From Candidatus Brocadiaceae bacterium (lineage in GTDB: Bacteria; Planctomycetota; Brocadiia; SM23-32): 5,825 nt of DNA. Below, piece by piece: positions 1-5,825 of this stretch. The stretch lies in NCBI GenBank assembly GCA_003567495.1, contig PWZK01000230.1, forward strand, positions 1-5,825, in the 5' to 3' direction. Position numbers and translations under genes: made by a program. How positions within the stretch are numbered: position 1 is the stretch's first letter; each line of letters starts with the position of its first letter. Below the pieces are notes generated by a model. That model ran no database searches and was not told the DNA's origin. It was given only the letters and a program-made list of their open reading frames with translations.

Positions 1-1
1 C

Positions 2-604
<603 letters not shown>

Positions 605-605
605 A

Positions 606-628
606 TTGGACTCGCATCCGAAGTCCAA
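606..628 (+). other. Small hairpin in the pheS–pheT gap
   Basis: TTGGACT (606–612) pairs perfectly with AGTCCAA (622–628). The stem can extend by CG/CG (613–614 with 619–620) if A621 is bulged, leaving a four-base loop. It starts one base after the pheS stop codon. It is followed by an A-rich stretch rather than a T run, so it is not an intrinsic terminator on the + strand, and the minus-strand side has no T run either. It could affect mRNA processing or the PheS:PheT ratio, or mean nothing. The remaining gap up to pheT holds no recognisable ribosome binding site. Confidence 0.4.
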
Positions 629-670
629 AAAACACATAGTCACGATAAACACACTTTTCAAATCACCGTC

Positions 671-2704
671 ATGCAGATCAGTTATAATTGGCTTAAAGAT
701 TATTGCGAGCACGACCTGGCCGCCAACGAACTGTCAAAGGAACTGAGTCATGCCGGCCTTTGTGTGGAGACCTGCGAACCACGCAACGGCGATTGGATGC
801 TTGACGTGGAGGTCACCAGCAACAGGCCTGATTGTCTTTCCCATCTCGGGCTGGCGCGCGAGGTCGCGGCCATAACTGGAAAAAAAGTTGTGGCGCCGTC
901 CGTTAGCGCGGTAGAAACCGGCGAGGCGGACTTCGAAAACCTGGCTGAAGTCACCGTGCAGGACTCCGGGTTATGTCCACACTATACCGCCCGTATCATT
1001 CGAAATCTGAAAGTGGGCCCCTCGCCGCAGTGGATGCAGGAACGGCTGAAGACCTGCGGCCTGCGACCTGTCAACAACATAGTGGATATAACCAATTACG
1101 TGCTGCTTGAGAGCGGACAGCCGATGCATGCATTCGACTTCAGAAGCGTGCGCGACGGCCGCATTGTCGTAAGACGCGCCGCGAAAGGAGAGAAAATCAC
1201 CACCATAGACGGCACTGAGTGCGAGCTGTCTGAAAACATGTGCGTAATAGCAGACGGCGCCGGAGCGGTGGCGGTGGCTGGCATCATGGGCGGCCTGAAT
1301 ACGGAAATCAGTGAAAACACAACCTGCGTTCTGCTGGAAAGCGCGCGCTTCAACCCTGTAAATATCAGGCGCACCTCACGAACGCTCGGGCTTAACAGCG
1401 ACTCTTCCTACAGATTCGAGCGCGGCGTTGACCCGGAAAACGTAGAAGCGGCATCGCTTCGCGCAGCCGGCCTGATTGCGCAGTTTGCCGGAGGCGAGCC
1501 TGTTCGGGGACGGGCGGATATACGGGCGGACTCATCAAGCACGCCCGAGGTAACCATGCGCACCGGCCGCCTCCTGAAGGTGCTGGGCATCAGCGTGGAT
1601 AAAGAACGGATAATGGCGATTTTTGAAGGCCTCGGTCTGCGTATTATCGACAACGACTCAGACAGCATTAAAGTCGCCGTGCCACCGCACAGGCCGGATC
1701 TGAAACGTGAAATCGATCTTATCGAAGAAGTGGCGCGGATACACGGCTACGACAGAATACCGGAAACCACCCGCATACCGGTCGCAGTCGCCCCGCTGTC
1801 AAAACGAGAAATTTGTGAGCGAAAGGTGAAAAAACTGGTGGCGGGGCATGGTTTCAACGAAATCATGACCTGCAGTCTCGTATCGCCCCGGGCTCCGCAG
1901 CTTATCCAGCCCTGGCATGAGGGGGAACCCATAGCGCTGCGAAACCCCGTAAGCACAGACAAAACTCATCTTCGACTCACCCTTATCGGCAATCTTCTCG
2001 ATGCAAAGTGTTATAACAACGCCCGTAAAATTGCGAGCGTGGATTTGTTTGAAGCCGGCAAAATTTACCTTCCCACGGCAAAGAACCCCGAGGGGCGGCC
2101 CGAAGAGAAGAGATGCCTCTCTATGCTGACAGACCGCAGAGACGGTTTTTTTGTGCTCAAAGGTATATTGCAAAATATATGCTCCGCTCTCTATCTTCCG
2201 GAAAACATCACTACTGAGTCTCCGGAGCATTCGGAGGTTTTTGCTGACGAAAAATCTCTTCAGTTTTTCCTTGAAGGCCGTCTTCTTGGCTATTTGGGTG
2301 AGATAAACGGCGGATGGGCCGGCGATATGGACTTTCAGACCGCCCCATCGGTCATGGAGCTTGATATGGACCTTCTGTTCGATCACGCCTCTATAGAGCC
2401 CACTCTCATTCCCCTGCCGAAATACCCTGCTGTAAAAAGAGATATTGCCGTGGTAGTTGATGAGGCCGTCAGATGGGCGGATATAGAGAGTTGTGTCCGC
2501 AAATCCGGTGGCAAGCATATGGAATCTATAGATTTCTTTGATATCTACAGGGGAAAGCAGATTCGGAGCGGAAAAAAGAGCATAGCTTTTTCGTTAACCT
2601 TTCGCGCAGACGTTCGCACCCTGAAAAATGAGGAGGCCGACCGTTTCCGCGACGCCATAGCAAATGCACTTGCCGAAAAACTCGGCGCACACCTGCGCAC
2701 CTGA
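671..2704 (+). CDS. pheT: Phenylalanyl-tRNA synthetase beta subunit, short form without tRNA-binding domain
   Basis: This is the beta subunit of phenylalanyl-tRNA synthetase; it binds tRNA-Phe and hydrolyses Tyr-tRNA-Phe in its B3/4 domain. It has 677 residues, against about 795 in E. coli. Domains seen in order: B1 (about 1–100), split in the long form but continuous here, with LDVEVTSNRPDC at 44–55; B3/4 editing domain (about 103–275), including NIVDITNYVLLESGQPMHAFD, the GIMGG loop and SDSSYRFERG at 243–252; B5 domain (about 291–365), with PPHRPDLKREIDLIEEVARIHGYDRIP from residue 338; the catalytic-like core (about 370–575); and the FDX-ACB anticodon-binding domain (about 582–677), beginning LPKYPAVKRDIAVVVD. 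The EMAP-II-like OB-fold normally inserted after about residue 39 is absent: the sequence goes from HAGLCVETCEPRNG straight to DWMLDVEVTSN. The start at 671 gives the family-typical MQISYNWLKDY. No Shine-Dalgarno sequence precedes it. It is probably co-transcribed with pheS. Confidence 0.98.
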   Translation: MQISYNWLKDYCEHDLAANELSKELSHAGLCVETCEPRNGDWMLDVEVTSNRPDCLSHLGLAREVAAITGKKVVAPSVSAVETGEADFENLAEVTVQDSGLCPHYTARIIRNLKVGPSPQWMQERLKTCGLRPVNNIVDITNYVLLESGQPMHAFDFRSVRDGRIVVRRAAKGEKITTIDGTECELSENMCVIADGAGAVAVAGIMGGLNTEISENTTCVLLESARFNPVNIRRTSRTLGLNSDSSYRFERGVDPENVEAASLRAAGLIAQFAGGEPVRGRADIRADSSSTPEVTMRTGRLLKVLGISVDKERIMAIFEGLGLRIIDNDSDSIKVAVPPHRPDLKREIDLIEEVARIHGYDRIPETTRIPVAVAPLSKREICERKVKKLVAGHGFNEIMTCSLVSPRAPQLIQPWHEGEPIALRNPVSTDKTHLRLTLIGNLLDAKCYNNARKIASVDLFEAGKIYLPTAKNPEGRPEEKRCLSMLTDRRDGFFVLKGILQNICSALYLPENITTESPEHSEVFADEKSLQFFLEGRLLGYLGEINGGWAGDMDFQTAPSVMELDMDLLFDHASIEPTLIPLPKYPAVKRDIAVVVDEAVRWADIESCVRKSGGKHMESIDFFDIYRGKQIRSGKKSIAFSLTFRADVRTLKNEEADRFRDAIANALAEKLGAHLRT

Positions 2705-2745
2705 GATGTTTAAAAATCAGCGATCATCTTCGGCATATCGACAAT

Positions 2746-2768
2746 AAATTTCTGAGGAGCTGAAATTT
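2746..2768 (+). other. Inverted repeat enclosing the GH127 ribosome binding site
   Basis: AAATTTC (2746–2752) is a perfect inverted repeat of GAAATTT (2762–2768), with a nine-base loop TGAGGAGCT. T2745 and G2769 could add a wobble pair. The loop displays the GAGGAG Shine-Dalgarno sequence, and the 3' arm contains the first two bases of the TTG start codon at 2767. The stem has only one G–C pair, so it would be weak. A regulatory role is speculation. Confidence 0.35.
2754..2759 (+). promoter_or_regulatory. Ribosome binding site (GAGGAG) for the GH127 gene, supporting a TTG start
   Basis: GAGGAG lies seven bases before TTG at 2767, which is good Shine-Dalgarno spacing. It decides the start: the next in-frame ATG (2824) would cut into the first conserved segment of the family (VDMTGVKLQDSLL). 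The 62-base gap after pheT contains no convincing terminator or sigma-70 promoter. Confidence 0.65.
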
Positions 2769-3794
2769 GAGCCACATTACGAAACTCGACAACAGTAAAG
2801 TCAGAGCATTTGATTCGGTCGATATGACCGGGGTCAAGCTGCAGGATTCGCTTTTGGAAAGGCGACGCAGTGTCAATCATGGACCCTCTCTGTCGTATCA
2901 ATATGATGAATGCGAACGGACGGGCCGGATTGACAATTTCCGGATGGCGATCGGCCTGAAAGAAGGCAAACCGTCAAATCGCATTTCATGCGATGCGGAC
3001 GTTTACAAATGGATCGAGGCTGTGGCTTACGATGTCGCCACCGCCGCCCCCCCGTCCGAGGTGAAAGCAAAAGCTGATAACGTAATCGATCTTATAGAAC
3101 AAGCGCAGGAAAAAAGCGGTTATCTGCTTACCTGGAATATAATTGATAAAAAATCTGAAAGATGGAAAGATCTTGCCTATGCCCACGAACTGTACTGTGG
3201 CGGACACCTGATCCAGGCTGCTCTGGCTTACCACCGGGCGACAGGCGAGAAAAAATTACTTCATGCAGCTATAAAATGGGCTGACTATATTGACTCGTAT
3301 TTTGGACCAAAAAATCGTTCAGGCACCAGCGGACACCCTGAGGTTGAAATGGCACTGGTAGAGCTTTATCGGGAAACGGGCGAAACAAAATACCTCACAC
3401 TTGCTGAGTTTTTCATAGACGAACGCGGTAAAGGCTTTGTAACGGGATCCCGGGGTGCTATCCAAAAACAAGATCATTTGCCCGTCAGAAAACAGGTGAC
3501 CGTCGAGGGGCATACGGTCTGTCAATTGTACCTGCTATGTGGTATCAGCGATATTTATTCGGAGACTGGTGACCACTCTTTGCTCACGACTCTCGAAAAA
3601 CAATGGGATAATTTTACCCGCAAAAAAATGGCGATCACCGGCGGAGGTGGAGCCCACCATGATAAAGGCGAGATGTTTGGGCTGGATTACGAAATACCGA
3701 ACCGGACGGGGTATTATGAGACCTGCACGGCAATTGCCTCGTTCATGTGGAACTGGCGCATGCTTCAAATTACCGGCGAAGCCAATTATGCCGA

Positions 3795-3950
3795 TATAAA
3801 GGGGATGCTTACGTGCGCGGCAACCAGCAGTCACTATACGCCCGGGGGGAACCGGTATTTGCAGGCGAAACGGAGCTGTTTGCCATCCCCTATTTCGCAT
3901 GGACAAACCGCGAACCTGGAGCGATGCGGGTATGGTTGCCGGTTAGTTAA
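3795..3950 (+). other. Displaced C-terminal remnant of the GH127 gene, in a different frame
   Basis: In the frame beginning at 3795 the translation reads YKGDAYVRG, then SLYARGEPVFAGETELFAIP, then YFAWTNREPGAMRVWLPVS and a TAA stop at 3948–3950. The segment LFAIPYFAWTNREPGAMRVWLP is the characteristic end of DUF1680/GH127 proteins. It lies two codon positions out of register with the N-terminal part, so it is not translated as part of that protein. Its presence shows that the gene once continued to its normal end and lost the middle. The junction is probably near 3795–3800. This frame is the same as that of the downstream sulfatase but is closed by the stop at 3948. Confidence 0.75.
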
Positions 3951-3960
3951 GCGATTAACT
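3945..3960 (+). other. Short hairpin over the ancestral GH127 stop codon
   Basis: AGTTAA (3945–3950) and TTAACT (3955–3960) form a perfect six-base stem with loop GCGA, a GNRA-type tetraloop. The 5' arm contains the stop codon at 3948–3950. It is followed by TTATAACA, which is too poor in T for a good intrinsic terminator. Nearly all pairs are A–T, so it is weak. The TATAAC at 3962–3967 resembles a -10 box, but no -35 box is found at proper spacing. Confidence 0.25.
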
Positions 3961-3980
3961 TTATAACATACGCATTTTCG

Positions 3981-3987
3981 AAGGAAA
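3981..3987 (+). promoter_or_regulatory. Ribosome binding site for the sulfatase gene
   Basis: AAGGAAA lies eight bases before the ATG at 3996. It favours this start over the second in-frame ATG at 4014 (MNKPNILF), which is also possible because many sulfatases begin only a few residues before the PNILF strand. Confidence 0.5.
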
Positions 3988-3995
3988 GTCAAAAA

Positions 3996-5552
3996 ATGGT
4001 AGTCGAAAAATCTATGAATAAACCTAACATACTATTCGCTTTTGCCGATGACTGGGGACGTTATGCAAGTGCGTATAAAGAGGTGGAAGGTCTTGACACC
4101 CTGAATTCTTTATTAAACACGCCCAACTTTGATCGTGTCGCTGAAGAGGGCGTTTTGTTTACAAACGCTTTTGCTCCCGCGCCTTCATGTACTCCTTGCC
4201 GCAGTTCCATATTAAGCGGACGTTATTTTTGGGAATGCGGGCTGGGAGCAATCCTGCATGGCGCTGTTTGGGACGATTCCATCCCGTCCTACCCGTTATT
4301 GTTGGAAGACGCCGGCTATCATATTGGCTTTTCATACAAAGCGTGGTACCCCGGACGCCCCAGAAATGCCCCTTACGGGGGAGAAAGGACCGAGTATAAA
4401 AGCGCCGGTTATTCGTTTAAGAAATTTTCTCAGAACGTAACTCAACTGAAAGGAAGGTATGGAGTTGAAGGCGCAAAGGAAAAGCTTCTGGAGGAGGTCA
4501 CAAAAAATTTCGACACGTTTCTCCAGGCCCGGCCTGAAGGCAGGCCTTTTTGTTATTGGTTTGGGCCATCCAATACTCATCGCGAATGGGAGAAGGGCTC
4601 TGGAAAGGATTTGTGGGGGTTGAATCCGGATGATCTCAAAGGGCGACTTCCCGGCTACCTGCCGGACGTCCATGAAGTCAGGGAAGATGTTTGTGATTAC
4701 ATGGGCGAAGCCATGGCTTTTGACGCGAGCTTAGGAGCTATACTGGACAAATTAGAAAGTATCGGTGAGCTGGATAATACACTTGTTGTTGTCAGCGGCG
4801 ATCATGGGATACCGGGCATGCCTCGGGGCAAATGCAACCTTTACAATGAAGGCTGTGAAATAGCGTTAGCAGTGCGTTGGCCGGGGCATGTACCTGCAGA
4901 TCGGGTGGTGGATGATTTTGTAAATCTTATGGACCTTGCTCCAACGTTTCTGGAAGCGGGGGGTGTTCAGCCACCTGCATGTATGAGCGCAAAAAGTTTA
5001 TTGCCGGTGCTGACCAGCGAAAAATCCGGGCAGGTGGAGCCAGAGCGTGATTTTGTTGTCATTGGACGTGAGCGGCATGGACCAACAGCCCGCGATCACA
5101 ATTTGCCTTATCCACAAAGGGCTATCCGGACCAAAGATCACCTCTATATAATAAATTTTGCGCCCGATCGGTGGCCGGCCGGTGATCCCCGTGGTCTGGA
5201 CGATCCTGATGCTACCCCGCCCCCTTATGAGGTACTGGAGAAAAACACGCGTTTCTGCTATGCAGATATGGACGCCAGCCCCACAAAAGCCTGGATGATT
5301 CACCATCGGGGAGAAAAACATATACACCCGCTTTTCGAGCTCGGGTTTGGTAAGCGACCGCGTGAGGAGTTGTATGATATGCAGAATGACCCGGATCACC
5401 TTCATAATCTTGCACATGAACCCAACTGTAAAGACGTCATTCAGGAACTGAAATATCGGTTAAACGAAGAACTTCGCAGCCACAATGACCCGCGGATTAC
5501 AGAAAAAAAATGCCGTTTCGAGAATCCGCCCTATACGAATGAGAGGAATTAA
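3996..5552 (+). CDS. Sulfatase, formylglycine-dependent S1 family, no signal peptide
   Basis: Type I sulfatases hydrolyse sulfate esters (or N-sulfates) on sugars and other alcohols using a formylglycine made from Cys and a bound calcium ion. The 518 residues are a normal length. Visible active-site elements are the first metal-binding pair D18–D19 in NILFAFADDWG, the modification motif C65-T-P-C-R69 followed by SSILSGR (C65 is the residue converted), H195 in SNTHREWEKGSG, D269–H270 in VVVSGDHG, and K279 in RGKCNLYNEG. The C-terminal subdomain carries the usual EELYDMQNDPDHLHNLA (from residue 457). No hydrophobic signal sequence precedes PNILF, and the frame is closed upstream by a stop at 3948, so the protein is predicted cytoplasmic, unlike most sulfatases. 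The ASAY, NAFAPAPSCTPCRSSILSGR and LLEDAGYHIGF pattern recalls heparan N-sulfatase-like SulfAtlas S1_8, but the substrate is not determined. It lies 25 bases from the next gene and probably shares its transcript. Confidence 0.95.
   Translation: MVVEKSMNKPNILFAFADDWGRYASAYKEVEGLDTLNSLLNTPNFDRVAEEGVLFTNAFAPAPSCTPCRSSILSGRYFWECGLGAILHGAVWDDSIPSYPLLLEDAGYHIGFSYKAWYPGRPRNAPYGGERTEYKSAGYSFKKFSQNVTQLKGRYGVEGAKEKLLEEVTKNFDTFLQARPEGRPFCYWFGPSNTHREWEKGSGKDLWGLNPDDLKGRLPGYLPDVHEVREDVCDYMGEAMAFDASLGAILDKLESIGELDNTLVVVSGDHGIPGMPRGKCNLYNEGCEIALAVRWPGHVPADRVVDDFVNLMDLAPTFLEAGGVQPPACMSAKSLLPVLTSEKSGQVEPERDFVVIGRERHGPTARDHNLPYPQRAIRTKDHLYIINFAPDRWPAGDPRGLDDPDATPPPYEVLEKNTRFCYADMDASPTKAWMIHHRGEKHIHPLFELGFGKRPREELYDMQNDPDHLHNLAHEPNCKDVIQELKYRLNEELRSHNDPRITEKKCRFENPPYTNERN
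4531..4551 (+). terminator. Terminator-like hairpin inside the sulfatase coding sequence
   Basis: GGCCTG (4531–4536), loop AAGG and CAGGCC (4541–4546) form a perfect six-base, G+C-rich stem, followed directly by TTTTTGTTATT. This has the form of a rho-independent terminator on the + strand but lies within codons for ARPEGRPFCYW. Whether it works is unknown, since translating ribosomes would normally mask it. Coincidence from codon choice is quite possible. Confidence 0.25.
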
Positions 5553-5563
5553 ACACAAATAAT

Positions 5564-5567
5564 GGAG
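5564..5567 (+). promoter_or_regulatory. Ribosome binding site for the oxidoreductase gene
   Basis: GGAG, in context TGGAGTGC, lies ten bases before the ATG at 5578, in the 25-base gap after the sulfatase stop. The gap holds no terminator, which supports co-transcription. Confidence 0.5.
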
Positions 5568-5577
5568 TGCAGTTTAA

Positions 5578-5825
5578 ATGAAAGTTAGAAATGCAACTCC
5601 GGACAAAATTAACCGGATCGGATTGGTTGGCGCCGGCAACATTCTGAAAATGCATATGCGGGGCATTCAACGTTATCCGGAACGTCTTGTCCCGATAGCG
5701 TTGTGTGATGTGGACTCCGCCCGTTTGCATGAGGCGGCGGATAGCTGGGGAATTACAGCACGCTACGAGCAGCTGGAAGAAATGCTTTCCAGCGAAAATC
5801 TCGATGTCGTAGTTGTAATGACTCC
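5578..5825 (+). CDS. Gfo/Idh/MocA-family oxidoreductase, N-terminal part (3' end outside window)
   Basis: The family consists of NAD(P)-dependent dehydrogenases that act on sugars, inositols and their derivatives in the cytoplasm. Only the first 82 codons are visible. They show the Rossmann-fold start: beta1 and the dinucleotide loop RIGLVGAGNILKMHMRGIQRYP (residues 13–34), beta2 ending in ALCDVDSARL (41–50) with the acidic residue expected to contact the cofactor ribose, then a helix and YEQLEEMLSSENLDVVVVMTP (about 63–83), matching the conserved segment before the TP loop that contacts NAD. The glycine loop reads G18-A-G20-N-I-L23; the third position is often G, A or S, so Leu is slightly unusual. 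The substrate-binding domain with the catalytic Lys lies beyond the window, so the substrate cannot be inferred. Adjacency to the sulfatase suggests oxidation or epimerisation of a sugar released by desulfation. The start fits the family and has a GGAG upstream. Confidence 0.93.
   Translation, partial: MKVRNATPDKINRIGLVGAGNILKMHMRGIQRYPERLVPIALCDVDSARLHEAADSWGITARYEQLEEMLSSENLDVVVVMT

Larger units (their letters stand above)
2767..3966 (+). pseudogene. GH127-family (DUF1680) beta-L-arabinofuranosidase-like gene, truncated by internal deletion and frameshift
   Basis: Intact family members (about 620–660 residues) are retaining glycosidases removing beta-L-arabinofuranosyl units; the best known is Bifidobacterium longum HypBA1. 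The N-terminal ~344 residues read cleanly as the (alpha/alpha) barrel: RTGRIDNFRMAIGLKEG, DADVYKWIEAVAYDVAT, AYAHELYCGGHLIQAALAYHRATG, GHPEVEMALVELYRETG, VEGHTVCQLYLLCG and MFGLDYEIPNRTGYYETC. By alignment from memory, E302 matches the HypBA1 acid/base Glu322, and E318 and C320 match zinc ligands Glu338 and Cys340 with the same spacing. After ANYADI (339–344) the expected continuation is missing. The next family sequence is the extreme C-terminus in another frame (3795–3950). About 240 residues are gone, including the Cys-Cys pair that supplies the nucleophile and zinc ligands, and the beta-sandwich region. Read straight through, the first frame ends in about 55 unrelated residues at 3966. The product is most likely inactive. 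A chimeric assembly is the main alternative. Confidence 0.85.

Noticed and set aside
2131..2152. ACCG/CGGT stem followed by a T run inside pheT, resembling a terminator
   Set aside because: Only four strong pairs; extending the stem uses up the T run. It encodes conserved-length DRRDGFFVL sequence and is probably coincidental.
1799..2518. A 239-codon open frame on the minus strand within pheT
   Set aside because: It lies wholly opposite the well-conserved pheT coding sequence and its translation shows no recognisable motif; it is a shadow frame.
2706..2747. ATG starting a 13-codon frame (MFKNQRSSSAYRQ) just after the pheT stop
   Set aside because: Too short, no ribosome binding site and no recognisable content; the gap is better read as the GH127 leader.
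2978..2994. Perfect seven-base inverted repeat ATCGCAT–TTC–ATGCGAT in the GH127 N-terminal region
   Set aside because: The loop is only three bases and it is inside coding sequence with no partner copy elsewhere; an operator role is unsupported.
3047..3053. Run of seven C bases in the GH127 gene as a possible frameshift site
   Set aside because: The family reading frame (VAYDVAT before, NVIDLIEQAQ after) continues unchanged across it, so no slip is needed here.
3844..3849. Run of six G bases as the cause of the GH127 frame change
   Set aside because: A one- or two-base slip cannot explain the absence of about 240 family residues; the family C-terminal frame is already readable before this run.
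3962..3967. TATAAC as a promoter -10 box for the sulfatase
   Set aside because: The nearest TTG-type -35 candidate (TTGCCG, 3936–3941) is 20 bases away, too far for a normal sigma-70 promoter.
5173..5180. GGCCGGCC palindrome in the sulfatase gene
   Set aside because: A single eight-base palindrome in coding sequence; no repeat or associated element.

Overview
This window is a 5.8 kb stretch of bacterial chromosome with every supported gene on the + strand. It falls into two parts: the phenylalanyl-tRNA synthetase pair pheS–pheT (left half), and a carbohydrate-catabolism cluster (right half) made of a broken GH127-type glycosidase gene, an S1-family sulfatase and the start of a Gfo/Idh/MocA oxidoreductase.

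Lineage (inference): PheT here is the short form that lacks the N-terminal EMAP-II-like tRNA-binding domain. From memory, that form is typical of Planctomycetota. A sulfatase and a Gfo/Idh/MocA gene side by side, the absence of a Shine-Dalgarno sequence before pheT, and a CxxC-x4-CxxC insertion in PheS also fit a PVC-group bacterium. Planctomycetota (perhaps a Phycisphaerae/Sedimentisphaerales-like anaerobe) is the first guess; Kiritimatiellota or Lentisphaerota are alternatives. This was not tested by any search.

Layout: 2–604 is the C-terminal 200 codons of pheS. 605–670 is a gap with a small hairpin. 671–2704 is a complete pheT. 2705–2766 is a gap carrying a strong ribosome binding site inside an inverted repeat. 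2767–3966 is a GH127/DUF1680 gene that has its N-terminal and catalytic-barrel part, then jumps, with a frame change near 3795–3800, to the last ~50 residues of the family; about 240 residues including the Cys-Cys zinc/nucleophile motif are missing. 3996–5552 is an intact sulfatase with a formylglycine motif but no signal peptide. 5578 to the window end is the first 82 codons of a Gfo/Idh/MocA dehydrogenase. There is no stretch of 300 bases without a gene, and I saw no tRNA, rRNA, CRISPR, transposase or attachment site.

How the genes work together: PheS and PheT form the alpha2-beta2 enzyme that charges tRNA-Phe. The sulfatase and the oxidoreductase, 25 bases apart, probably form a co-transcribed unit for using a sulfated sugar or glycan. 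The GH127 gene would have removed beta-L-arabinofuranosyl or related residues but looks inactivated. No convincing undescribed system is visible; the best leads are the GH127 deletion, the domain architecture of PheS/PheT, and a terminator-like hairpin inside the sulfatase gene.
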